Source of the DNA: Flavobacteriia bacterium
GTDB lineage: Bacteria > Bacteroidota > Bacteroidia > Flavobacteriales > Flavobacteriaceae
Direction of reading: 5' to 3'
Assembly (NCBI GenBank): GCA_018500075.1
Contig: JAHBAN010000091.1
Coordinates: 1-23,042, forward strand
DNA length: 23,042 nucleotides
This document shows positions 14,257-21,818 of this stretch, piece by piece; positions within the stretch are counted from its first letter, which is position 1; the number at the start of each line of letters is the position of its first letter. The notes beneath the pieces were generated by a model that saw only the letters and a list, made by a program, of their open reading frames with translations, had not been told where the DNA came from and made no database searches. A program made the position numbers and the translations under genes.

Positions 14257-15597
14257 ATGAATGAGCATTATCGCGACACGCGCAAGATTGATCCGACCAA
14301 AGGCGCTCACTTGGCCGACGGCTCCCCCAACGATAAAAACCGCGTCGAGATCGGCCCGACACAGCTTGCCTTTGGCGAATGGGAAAAAGCAGGGCTGACC
14401 CCGCCAAACCTTGAGGCCATGCGCAAATTCCGCTGGGAAAGGCTGACACAAGCGATTGTAAAGCGGGGCTACGGCGGCTTGCTGATGTTTGATCCGCTCA
14501 ATATCCGATACGCCACCGACAGCACCAATATGCAGCTTTGGAATGCCCACAACCCGTTCCGCGCGGTGCTGCTCTGTGCCGACGGATATATGGTGATCTG
14601 GGATTATAAGAACTCGCCGTTTCTGAGCGAATTCAATCCTTTGGTGCGCGAGCAGCGCTCCGGGGCCGACCTGTTTTATTTTGATCGCGGGGACAAGGTC
14701 GATGTTGCGGCGGATGTCTTTGCCAATGAGGTGCGCCTTCTGATGGCCGCGCACGCGGGAGACAACAAAAAACTCGCCGTTGATAAGGCGATGCTGCACG
14801 GCTATCGCGCGCTCCAAGCGCAGGGCTTTGAGATCATGGAAGGTGAGGAAGTCACCGAAAAAACACGTGCTGTGAAAGGGCCTGACGAAATATTGGCCAT
14901 GCGCTGCGCAAGCCATGCCTGCGAAACTGCCGTGAAAGCGATGGAGGATTTTGCGCGCCACTCTGTGCCGCTGGGGATGACCTCTGAGGATGACATCTGG
15001 GCTGTGCTTCATGCCGAAAACATCCGCCGGGGCGGAGAGTGGATCGAAACACGGCTGCTCGCCTCTGGCCCGCGCACCAACCCGTGGTTTCAGGAATGCG
15101 GCCCGCGGATTGTCCAGAATAACGAGATTGTCGCCTTTGACACCGACCTGATCGGATCCTACGGCATCTGCGTTGATATCAGCCGCACATGGTGGATCGG
15201 CGATGAAAAACCGCGTCCCGACATGATCTATGCGATGCAGCACGCCCATGAGCATATCATGACCAACATGGAGATGTTAAAACCGGGCGTCACCATCCCG
15301 GAATTGAGCGCAAACACCCATAAGCTCGACGATAAGTTTCAAGCCCAGAAATACGGCTGTCTGATGCATGGGGTTGGCCTATGCGACGAGTGGCCGCTTG
15401 TGGCCTACCCCGATCAGGCCGTCGCAGGCGCGTTTGATTATGCTTTGGAGCCGGGCATGGTGCTCTGTGTCGAGGCCGCGGTGGGCGAGGTTGGCGGTGA
15501 TTTTTCGATCAAGCTGGAAGATCAGGTTCTGATTACGGAAGACGGCTATGAAAACCTGACCGCCTACCCCTTTGATGCCGCCCTGATGGGGCGCTGA
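14257..15597 (+). CDS. dddP: DMSP lyase DddP (M24 fold)
   Basis: DddP cleaves dimethylsulfoniopropionate, an algal osmolyte, to acrylate and dimethyl sulfide. It is cytosolic and has the fold of M24 creatinase-type peptidases but binds iron. The 446-residue length is that of characterised Roseobacter DddPs. Counting from the ATG, every residue reported for the Ruegeria lacuscaerulea enzyme is at the same number: D295, D297, D307, H371, E406 and E421 (metal), catalytic D377, and Y366 and W95 (substrate pocket). NIRYATDSTNMQLWN and CVDISRTWWIG are family hallmarks. GGGAGG lies eight bases before the ATG. The gene is convergent with puuD with an 11-base gap. Other DMSP genes (dmdA, dddT, acuIK) are not in the window. 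Confidence 0.95.
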   Translation: MNEHYRDTRKIDPTKGAHLADGSPNDKNRVEIGPTQLAFGEWEKAGLTPPNLEAMRKFRWERLTQAIVKRGYGGLLMFDPLNIRYATDSTNMQLWNAHNPFRAVLLCADGYMVIWDYKNSPFLSEFNPLVREQRSGADLFYFDRGDKVDVAADVFANEVRLLMAAHAGDNKKLAVDKAMLHGYRALQAQGFEIMEGEEVTEKTRAVKGPDEILAMRCASHACETAVKAMEDFARHSVPLGMTSEDDIWAVLHAENIRRGGEWIETRLLASGPRTNPWFQECGPRIVQNNEIVAFDTDLIGSYGICVDISRTWWIGDEKPRPDMIYAMQHAHEHIMTNMEMLKPGVTIPELSANTHKLDDKFQAQKYGCLMHGVGLCDEWPLVAYPDQAVAGAFDYALEPGMVLCVEAAVGEVGGDFSIKLEDQVLITEDGYENLTAYPFDAALMGR

Positions 15598-15608
15598 GGG
15601 CGCAGCGG

Positions 15609-16868
15609 TCAGCGTGTTACAAGCAATTGCGGGAGCTGGCTGGCCGCTCTGCGATACCAGTTTGCAATGGCCTCCCGCTCCTCTGGCGCGATATAGGTGA
15701 CATTGGCCGGCGGCATGGCCCGTGTCACCCCTGCCTGAAGGTAGATGTCGCGCGCATGGGCCACAATATCCGCCGGCGTCTCAAGATGAACGCCCTTGGG
15801 CGCGCTGCGGATACCGTCATAAAACGTCTCGCGCGCATGACACATCGAGCAGCGCCCCAAAACGATATCCTGCACCTCGCCAAACCCGTCTGCGGCGGCA
15901 AACACCTGCTCTGTTTGTGTCATCTCGCGCGCCTCGGCCTCTTCCAGCGTCTCAAACTGGAGCGGCAAGCTCGACAGCCACATGATCGCAACAAAGAGCA
16001 GCCCGGTAAGAAGCCATGTCCAGAGCGGGCGGCTTTTGCCCGCGTGCATCGAATTGAAATAATGCCGGATGCTCACCCCCATCAGAAAGACAAGCGCCGC
16101 AATCACCCAATTGTATTGCGAGGCAAAGGCCAGCGGATAGTGATTTGAGAGCATCAAGAAAATGACCGGCAAAGTCAGGTAATTGTTGTGGGTCGAGCGC
16201 AGCTTAGCAATTTTTCCATACTTTGCATCCGGCGTGCGCCCCTCCTGCAAATCTTTCACAACAATGCGTTGGTTTGGCATAATGATAAAAAACACATTGG
16301 CCGTCATAATTGTTGCGGTGAAGGCCCCCAGATGCAAAAGCGTCGCCCGCCCGGTGAAGATTTCGTTATATCCCCAGCCCATAGCCACCAAGAGCAAGAA
16401 CAGCAAAATCATGAGAACCGTCGGGCTTTCGCCCAGCTTTGACTTGCACAGAGCATCATAAACACCCCAGCCGATCGTGAGCGAGGCCGCCGAAATCAGG
16501 ATCCCTTGCAAAAGGCTGATATCGGCTTTGGCCGCATCAATCAGATACAGCTCGCCCCCGACCCAATAGACAATCATAAGCAAGGCCGCCCCGGAGAGCC
16601 ATGTCGCATAGCTCTCCCATTTGAACCAGGTCAGATGCTCGGGCATATTTTCCGGCGCGACCAGATATTTCTGAATATGGTAAAAGCCCCCGCCGTGGAC
16701 CTGCCATTCCTCGCCATGTGCCCCGACAGGCAAATGCGGGGTCTTTCGCAGCCCCAGATCAAGCGCGATAAAATAAAACGACGAACCGATCCAAGCGATG
16801 GCCGTGATCACATGAAGCCAACGGACCGCAAAGCCGATCCAGTCCCACATAATAGCAAATTCGTGCAT
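15609..16868 (-). CDS. puuD: Membrane-bound urate hydroxylase/oxidase PuuD with cytochrome c domain
   Basis: PuuD oxidises urate to 5-hydroxyisourate at the inner membrane and passes electrons to the respiratory chain, unlike the peroxide-forming soluble uricase. The 419-residue protein has about eight transmembrane helices (first at about 11-35) with the family segments HVITAIAWIGSSFYFIALD and GFYHIQKYLVAPENMPEHL. After a linker of about 20 residues it ends in a c-type cytochrome domain: heme motif CSMCH (340-344) and probable axial Met385 (TRAMPP). AAAGGAG precedes the ATG at 16868. A promoter candidate (TTGAAG-18-TAATAC) lies in the divergent gap with the LysR gene, which is its likely regulator. 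It needs the ccm cytochrome maturation system; a ccmG-like gene lies at the right edge. Confidence 0.96.
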   Translation of the reverse strand: MHEFAIMWDWIGFAVRWLHVITAIAWIGSSFYFIALDLGLRKTPHLPVGAHGEEWQVHGGGFYHIQKYLVAPENMPEHLTWFKWESYATWLSGAALLMIVYWVGGELYLIDAAKADISLLQGILISAASLTIGWGVYDALCKSKLGESPTVLMILLFLLLVAMGWGYNEIFTGRATLLHLGAFTATIMTANVFFIIMPNQRIVVKDLQEGRTPDAKYGKIAKLRSTHNNYLTLPVIFLMLSNHYPLAFASQYNWVIAALVFLMGVSIRHYFNSMHAGKSRPLWTWLLTGLLFVAIMWLSSLPLQFETLEEAEAREMTQTEQVFAAADGFGEVQDIVLGRCSMCHARETFYDGIRSAPKGVHLETPADIVAHARDIYLQAGVTRAMPPANVTYIAPEEREAIANWYRRAASQLPQLLVTR

Positions 16869-16912
16869 TTTCGCTCCTTTAACGCTTTCCTATTACCTAG
16901 CTTACTCAAGAT

Positions 16913-16930
16913 TTATCCTGTATTACATAA
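16913..16930. promoter_or_regulatory. Dyad in the puuD/LysR divergent gap, candidate regulator site
   Basis: TTAT-N10-ATAA is an inverted repeat that overlaps the proposed -10 box of puuD. A related TATTAC element recurs nearby (16891-16896 and 16921-16926). LysR-type proteins usually bind AT-rich dyads between their own gene and a divergent target, so position and composition fit, but the site is unproven. Confidence 0.35.
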
Positions 16931-16949
16931 AACACCCAAAGAGCTTCAA
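16920..16949 (-). promoter_or_regulatory. Candidate puuD promoter
   Basis: On the minus strand TTGAAG (16949-16944) and TAATAC (16925-16920) are 18 bases apart, about 50 bases ahead of the puuD start codon. The -35 match is moderate and the -10 match fair. The overlap with the AT-rich dyad fits control by the divergent LysR protein. Confidence 0.45.
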
Positions 16950-16966
16950 AAAAAGTCAGATAATAC

Positions 16967-17872
16967 ATGGCCTATCTAGACAACATCCAGACTTTTGTCA
17001 GAGTTTTTGAACTTGGAAATATGTCTGCCGCGGCGCGGGACTTGCGCATTTCCGCGGCCGTCGCCTCCTCAAGAATCTCCCAGCTCGAAGATCATTTGGG
17101 CGTCCGTCTGTTTCAGCGCACAACCCGATTGCTGAACCCGACAGAGCAAGGCAATACCTTCTACAAAGGCGCGCTCAAGATACTGGAAGCCGTCGAAGAG
17201 GCCGAAGCCGACATCAACGACATCACCCGCTCGCCGCGCGGCACGCTTTATGTCGCAGCGCCTTTGGGCGTCGGACAGAAATTTATCGCCCCTGCCGTGC
17301 CAAAATTTCACGAGCAATACCCGCTGATCAACATCCGCCTGCGCCTCTCTGATCGCAAGCTTGATCTTGCTGCAGAAGGTCTGGATGCGGCCTTTTTTCT
17401 GGGTGTTCCCCAAGACAGCAATCTGCGGATCCGTAAAATTGCAGATTGCCCGCGCGTGCTCTGTGCCGCGCCGGCCTATCTGGAAAAACGCGGCCTGCCC
17501 AAAAGCAGCGAAGACCTCAAAACCGACGCCCATGACTGTCTGAATTTGCGCTATCCGGGCGCGCCCGAGTTTCAATGGCCCCTGCAAACCAAAACCGGCA
17601 CAAAGCGGGTCACGGTGTCCGGCCCCTATGAAACAGACCACGGTGAAATCCTGACAAACTGGGCGCTTGAAGGTTACGGGATCATTCTCAAGCCCGTTTT
17701 TGAAGTTTCAGACCATCTGGCACAAGGCCGGCTCGTCCCTGTTCTGCCAGAAGAGCCGCCGCTCCCCATCCAGCTCGCCTGCCTATATATGCACCGCCGG
17801 CGTCAAGACCCCAAGGCGCGTTTGTTCATCGACTTTATGGTCGAGCATATCACGGCCGCAATGCCCGCTTAG
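16967..17872 (+). CDS. LysR-family transcriptional regulator of the purine cluster (inferred)
   Basis: The 301-residue protein has an N-terminal winged helix-turn-helix (about 1-60, MSAAARDLRISAAVASSRIS then QLEDHLGVRLFQRTTRLL) and a LysR substrate-binding domain (about 90-295). The substrate domain contains GTLYVAAPLGVGQKFIAPAVP and HGEILTNWALEGYGIILKP, typical of the AaeR/DsdC-like single-domain LysR group. It lies between puuD and uraH, both on the opposite strand, and probably controls them and the puuE operon; a purine intermediate such as urate or hydroxyisourate is a sensible inducer, but this is inference. The ATG lacks a clear Shine-Dalgarno sequence. Its TAG stop overlaps the uraH stop by three bases in convergent orientation. 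Confidence 0.92.
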   Translation: MAYLDNIQTFVRVFELGNMSAAARDLRISAAVASSRISQLEDHLGVRLFQRTTRLLNPTEQGNTFYKGALKILEAVEEAEADINDITRSPRGTLYVAAPLGVGQKFIAPAVPKFHEQYPLINIRLRLSDRKLDLAAEGLDAAFFLGVPQDSNLRIRKIADCPRVLCAAPAYLEKRGLPKSSEDLKTDAHDCLNLRYPGAPEFQWPLQTKTGTKRVTVSGPYETDHGEILTNWALEGYGIILKPVFEVSDHLAQGRLVPVLPEEPPLPIQLACLYMHRRRQDPKARLFIDFMVEHITAAMPA

Positions 17873-18222
17873 CTGCCCCGATAGGTCGAATAGCCAAAGG
17901 GCGAGAGCAGAAGCGGCACATGATAATGAGCGGCCTGCGACATCCCGAAGCGCAGCGGAATGACATCAAGGAACCGTGGCTCTGCCGCCGCGCCCCCGAT
18001 CGCGTCCAGATATGCCCCCGCATGAAAGACAAGCTCGTAAACCCCCGTTTCAAACTCTGCTTGGGGCAAAATCTGCTCATCGGTGCGCCCGTCTTCATTT
18101 GTGAACAGGGTTTTCAAGTGCGTGCGCTCGTCCTGCTTGAGGCGGAATAGCTCGATCTTGAGGCCCGCCGCCGGCGCGCCAAGCGCCGTATCCAGAACGT
18201 GTGTCGTCAGATATCCAGTCAT
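17869..18222 (-). CDS. uraH: 5-Hydroxyisourate hydrolase
   Basis: HIU hydrolase is a transthyretin-related tetramer that converts 5-hydroxyisourate, the PuuD product, to OHCU. The 117-residue protein has the family signatures: TTHVLDTALGAPAAG near the N-terminus (catalytic His8), Arg46 in GRTDEQ, the HYHVPLLLSPFGYSTYRGS region with His99, and the diagnostic C-terminal YRGS. I chose the ATG at 18222 because GGGAGG lies just upstream and it begins the conserved domain; an 18-residue longer frame exists but is not supported. It is divergent from the puuE-uraD fusion, which carries out the next steps, across a 140-base AT-rich gap. Confidence 0.97.
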   Translation of the reverse strand: MTGYLTTHVLDTALGAPAAGLKIELFRLKQDERTHLKTLFTNEDGRTDEQILPQAEFETGVYELVFHAGAYLDAIGGAAAEPRFLDVIPLRFGMSQAAHYHVPLLLSPFGYSTYRGS

Positions 18223-18362
18223 TTTCGCCTCCCTGAGCGCTGCCTTGATGACGGTTAAACACGGCCAATACACCAATAATCGGCAAAAAGCTCTTTCAAA
18301 AATTTAGATAAAGTCTCAAAAATTATTTAAGAGTAAACACGAAGAAAATTCGGAGGCGTCAA
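18223..18362. promoter_or_regulatory. uraH / puuE-uraD divergent promoter region
   Basis: This 140-base gap is much more AT-rich than its surroundings, especially at 18280-18345. No promoter stands out with both boxes near consensus. It contains TTCAA-N7-GATAA (18295-18311), a close variant of which occurs in the puuD/LysR gap and upstream of allE. The plus-strand side ends with CGGAGG, the ribosome-binding site of the fusion gene. Confidence 0.5.
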
Positions 18363-19778
18363 GTGAAGCGGTACGCACGTAATATGCTGGGTTACGGCCA
18401 GAATGCACCCCATGCAGCTTGGCCCAATCAGGCAAAAGTCGCAGTCCAATTTGTGCTCAACTATGAAGAAGGCGGCGAAAACTGTGTGTTGCACGGTGAT
18501 GCCGCTTCTGAAGCCTTTTTGTCCGATATTCCGGGGGCGGCCCCATGGCCGGACAAACGCCATTGGAATATGGAATCCATCTATGAATACGGCGCGCGTG
18601 CCGGGTTTTGGCGGCTCCACCGCCTCTTTACCGAGGCCGATATTCCACTGACGATCTACGGTGTTGCAACCGCCTTGGCCCGCAGTCCGGAGCAGGTTCA
18701 GGCCATGAAAGACGCCAACTGGGAAATCGCCAGCCACGGGCTAAAATGGGTCGATCACAAAGATATGCCCGAAAGCGAAGAACGTCAGGCCATCGCCGAA
18801 GCCATCCGGCTGCACACAGAGGTTGTCGGCACAGCACCCCGCGGCTGGTATACGGGGCGCTGCTCTGAAAACACCGTGAGGCTGGTCGGCGAAACCCGCC
18901 AGTTTGACTATATCTCCGACACGTATGATGATGACCTGCCCTATTGGCTTGAGCTTGGCGACCATGACCAGCTGATCATTCCTTACACGCTGGAAGCCAA
19001 TGATATGCGCTTTGCCACAGCCCCCGGCTGGGTCACAGGCGAGGACTTTGGCCAATATCTGATCGACGCGTTTGACACGCTTTACGCAGAAGGCCAGACC
19101 GGCAGGGCCGCAATGATGTCTGTCGGCCTTCATTGCCGCCTGATTGGCCGCCCCGGTAAAATTGCCGGCCTCAAACGCTTTATCCAACATCTGCAAAACC
19201 ATCCAGATGTGTGGTGTCCGCGCCGCCTCGAGATTGCCGAGCATTGGGCCACGATCCACCCCCACAGCCGCACCGAACGGCCAAGCGCCATGAGCCGGGA
19301 GCGCTTTGTTGAGGCCTATGGCGCGATTTTTGAGCATTCCCCATGGATCGCCGAGCGGGCCTGGGCCTTGGAGCTGGGTCCGGCACATGATTGTGCTGCC
19401 GGAGTTCATAACGCGCTTTGCCGTGTGTTCCGCTCGGCCACAGCCAAAGAGCGCCTCGGCGTCCTGAACGCCCACCCAGATCTTGCGGGCAAGCTTGCGG
19501 CCGCGGGGGAGCTGACAGAGGAAAGCACATCCGAACAAGCCAGCGCCGGCCTTGACTATCTGAGCGCAGAGGAGCGTAAACTCTTCACCCGGCTGAACAG
19601 CGATTATGTGGCCAAACACGGCTTCCCTTTCATCATCGCTGTCAGAGATCACACTAAAGCGACGATACTTGAGGCCTTCAACACCCGCATCAACAACGCC
19701 AATGAGCGCGAGTTTTCCGAAGCCTGCCGTCAGGTTGAACGCATTGCCCAGTTTCGCCTGCAGGATCATTTCGCATGA
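18363..19778 (+). CDS. puuE: Bifunctional allantoinase PuuE / OHCU decarboxylase UraD
   Basis: This 471-residue fusion joins two purine-degradation enzymes. Residues about 1-300 are PuuE, a cofactor-independent allantoinase of the polysaccharide deacetylase fold (RYARNMLGYGQNAPHAAWPN, VQFVLNYEEGGENCVLHGD, EIASHGLKWVDH, RGWYTGRCSENT), which hydrolyses allantoin to allantoate. Residues about 310-471 are UraD (SRERFVEAYGAIFEHSPWIA; NAHPDLAGKLA with the probable catalytic His371; KHGFPFIIAVRDHTK), which decarboxylates OHCU to (S)-allantoin. The fused order reverses the reaction order, as known for this type of fusion. The start is GTG at 18363 with CGGAGG just upstream. Its stop overlaps the allA start (ATGA), so the two are coupled. 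Confidence 0.96.
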   Translation: MKRYARNMLGYGQNAPHAAWPNQAKVAVQFVLNYEEGGENCVLHGDAASEAFLSDIPGAAPWPDKRHWNMESIYEYGARAGFWRLHRLFTEADIPLTIYGVATALARSPEQVQAMKDANWEIASHGLKWVDHKDMPESEERQAIAEAIRLHTEVVGTAPRGWYTGRCSENTVRLVGETRQFDYISDTYDDDLPYWLELGDHDQLIIPYTLEANDMRFATAPGWVTGEDFGQYLIDAFDTLYAEGQTGRAAMMSVGLHCRLIGRPGKIAGLKRFIQHLQNHPDVWCPRRLEIAEHWATIHPHSRTERPSAMSRERFVEAYGAIFEHSPWIAERAWALELGPAHDCAAGVHNALCRVFRSATAKERLGVLNAHPDLAGKLAAAGELTEESTSEQASAGLDYLSAEERKLFTRLNSDYVAKHGFPFIIAVRDHTKATILEAFNTRINNANEREFSEACRQVERIAQFRLQDHFA

Positions 19779-20263
19779 GCGATGTTCTGACCCCCGAACC
19801 CCTCACCCAAGAGGCCTTTGCCCCCTATGGAGATGTGATCGAAGTCAGCGGGGCCGCAGACAAGCTGATCAATCAAGGCCTCTGCGGGCGTCACCATGAT
19901 CTTGCCAAGCTCGATTTCGGCTCGGGGCGCGCCGGCATCAGCCTCTTTGACGCCCAGGCGCGGCAGTTTCCCTATGCTCTGGACATGATGGAGCGCCATC
20001 CAGACGGGAGCCAGGCCTTCGTGCCGCTCTCCGGGGTGCCGATGCTTGTGAGCGTTGCCGACGATCTGGACGGCACGCCCTCAACCCCGCGTGTGTTTCT
20101 CTCAAAGCCTCACCAGACGGTCAATATCCATCGCAACATCTGGCATGGCGTGCTCGCGCCGGTGCAGAAACCGGGCCAGTATATCGTGATCGACCGGATT
20201 GGAGATACACCAAATCTAGAAGAGTATTTTTTTTTAAAACCATATATAGTAGAATTACTATAA
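19775..20263 (+). CDS. allA: Ureidoglycolate lyase
   Basis: AllA splits (S)-ureidoglycolate into glyoxylate and urea, the last step of ureide breakdown. The 162-residue cupin-like protein has ERHPDGSQAFVPLSG (73-87), the NIHRNIWHGVLAP block (117-129) and IDRIGD near the end, at the usual length. The ATG overlaps the fusion gene's stop by four bases. The last 20 codons are strikingly AT-rich, with a run of nine T residues (20227-20235) and a TATAAT overlapping the stop codon. The residues they encode (NLEEYFFLKPYIVELL) still look like a natural AllA C-terminus. A slip in the T run would change the tail. Confidence 0.95.
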   Translation: MSDVLTPEPLTQEAFAPYGDVIEVSGAADKLINQGLCGRHHDLAKLDFGSGRAGISLFDAQARQFPYALDMMERHPDGSQAFVPLSGVPMLVSVADDLDGTPSTPRVFLSKPHQTVNIHRNIWHGVLAPVQKPGQYIVIDRIGDTPNLEEYFFLKPYIVELL

Positions 20264-20264
20264 T
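20259..20264 (+). promoter_or_regulatory. Candidate -10 box for the NCS2 permease, overlapping allA stop
   Basis: A perfect TATAAT spans the allA stop codon, about 50 bases ahead of the permease ATG, inside an AT-rich tract. No good -35 box lies 16-18 bases upstream, so it could need an activator, be weak, or be chance within an AT-rich stretch. Confidence 0.35.
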
Positions 20265-20313
20265 ACGACCCGCCAAAAGAAGCGGGCAGACCAACAGTCA
20301 ATAGGAGGAAACC

Positions 20314-21735
20314 ATGGCTGATACTTCAATAGGGACACCAGAACAACTCAAGGACCCGAATTACACACCCGCCCTTTCAAAGGCGATCCCGTTGGGAATT
20401 CAACACGTCTTGGCGATGTTTGTGTCAAACGTGACCCCTGCCATCATCGTGGCAGGCGCGGCAGGTTTCGGTTTCGGCTCCAATTCGCCGGACTTCCCGG
20501 AATTGCTTTATCTTATTCAAATGTCGATGCTGTTTGCCGGCGTTGCAACGCTGATGCAAACGCTCACAATCGGGCCGGTCGGCGCGGCGCTTCCCATTGT
20601 GCAGGGGACATCTTTTGCCTTCCTGCCCATCATGATTCCGCTGGTGGCCGGTAAAGGCGTTGACGGATTGGCCGCACTCTTTGGCGGCGTCCTGATCGGC
20701 GGCCTGTTTCATGCCCTCTTGGGCACGGTGATCGGCAAAATCCGCTTTGCCCTGCCCCCTCTGGTCACGGGCCTTGTGGTCACAATGATCGGCCTCGCGC
20801 TGGTCAAAGTCGGGATACAATATGCTGCGGGCGGGGTGCCTGCCATCGGCACGCCCGAATACGGCTCTCTGCTCAACTGGTCGGCAGCTCTTGTGGTGAT
20901 CGTTGTGACCTTGGGGTTGAAGTTTTTCACCCGCGGGATGCTCTCGATCTCGGCGGTCCTGATCGGTTTGATCGCGGGCTATATCTACGCGCTCGCCGTC
21001 GGAATGCTCACATTCGAGGCAATTGCCACATCATGGGAGCGCGCAGCGGTCTTTGCCATGCCCCAGCCCTTCAAATACGGCTTTGAGTTTTCAGCCGCCG
21101 CCATCATCGGCTTTTGTCTGATGGCCTTCGTCTCGGCGATTGAAACGGTGGGGGATGTGTCAGGCATCTGCAAAGGCGGTGCAGGCCGCGAAGCCACAGA
21201 CAAGGAAATCCAAGGCGCAACCTATGCTGACGGTTTCGGCACCGCCGTTGCCGGGATCTTTGGTGGCTTGCCCAATACATCCTTTAGCCAGAACGTGGGT
21301 CTGATTGCCATGACGGGCGTTATGAGCCGCCATGTCGTCACCTGCGGCGCGATCTTCCTGATCATCTGCGGTCTTGTTCCCAAAGTGGGCGGCATCATCC
21401 GCACCGTGCCAATCGAAGTGTTGGGCGGCGGGGTGATTGTTATGTTCGGTATGGTTGTGGCGGCCGGGATTTCGATGCTGTCAGACGTAAACTGGAACCG
21501 CCGGAACATGGTGATCTTTGCCATCGCGCTTTCAATCGGCCTTGGCCTGCAACTCGAGCCAAACGCCCTTCAGCACATGGGACAAACCGCAAAGGTCTTG
21601 CTGACATCCGGGCTTCTGCCCGCAGCGGCCATTGCCATTATCCTAAATCTGATCTTGCCTGCAGAGCTCGCAGATGAGGCGACCGAAGAAGTTTCGGGCG
21701 GACACGCCGGCAAGGGCAGCGGCTCTTTGAAATAA
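20314..21735 (+). CDS. NCS2-family purine (xanthine/urate) permease
   Basis: The 473-residue inner-membrane protein has about 14 hydrophobic helices and is a proton or sodium symporter of the NCS2/NAT family. The TM1 QH motif (Q30-H31), QGTSFAFLP (97-105), SAIETVGD (E277) and the NAT signature NTSFSQNVGLIAMTGVMSR (321-339) are all present and mark purine rather than uracil carriers. Whether it prefers xanthine, hypoxanthine or urate cannot be told from the motif. Its place directly after allA in a urate-degradation cluster favours urate or xanthine. AGGAGG sits seven bases before the ATG. Transcription ends at the hairpin at 21761-21793. Confidence 0.94.
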   Translation: MADTSIGTPEQLKDPNYTPALSKAIPLGIQHVLAMFVSNVTPAIIVAGAAGFGFGSNSPDFPELLYLIQMSMLFAGVATLMQTLTIGPVGAALPIVQGTSFAFLPIMIPLVAGKGVDGLAALFGGVLIGGLFHALLGTVIGKIRFALPPLVTGLVVTMIGLALVKVGIQYAAGGVPAIGTPEYGSLLNWSAALVVIVVTLGLKFFTRGMLSISAVLIGLIAGYIYALAVGMLTFEAIATSWERAAVFAMPQPFKYGFEFSAAAIIGFCLMAFVSAIETVGDVSGICKGGAGREATDKEIQGATYADGFGTAVAGIFGGLPNTSFSQNVGLIAMTGVMSRHVVTCGAIFLIICGLVPKVGGIIRTVPIEVLGGGVIVMFGMVVAAGISMLSDVNWNRRNMVIFAIALSIGLGLQLEPNALQHMGQTAKVLLTSGLLPAAAIAIILNLILPAELADEATEEVSGGHAGKGSGSLK

Positions 21736-21760
21736 CAAGATCACACATGATCCAGACCTG

Positions 21761-21793
21761 AAAATCGGCGCTCTATGGCGCCGATTTTTTTTT
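21761..21793. terminator. Bidirectional terminator between NCS2 permease and allE
   Basis: AAAATCGGCGC (21761-21771) pairs with GCGCCGATTTT (21778-21788) over a six-base loop. The plus strand continues into T residues to 21793 (nine in all from 21785). On the minus strand four T residues close the stem. It lies between the convergent permease and allE genes and should serve both. Confidence 0.95.
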
Positions 21794-21818
21794 GGGGAAA
21801 TAGCCTGTTGATCCCGGT

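Noticed and set aside
14167..15255. 362-codon minus-strand frame opposite dddP
   Set aside because: Antisense shadow of a gene with every DddP active-site residue in place.
18741..19769. 342-codon minus-strand frame opposite puuE-uraD
   Set aside because: Antisense shadow with no recognisable motif.
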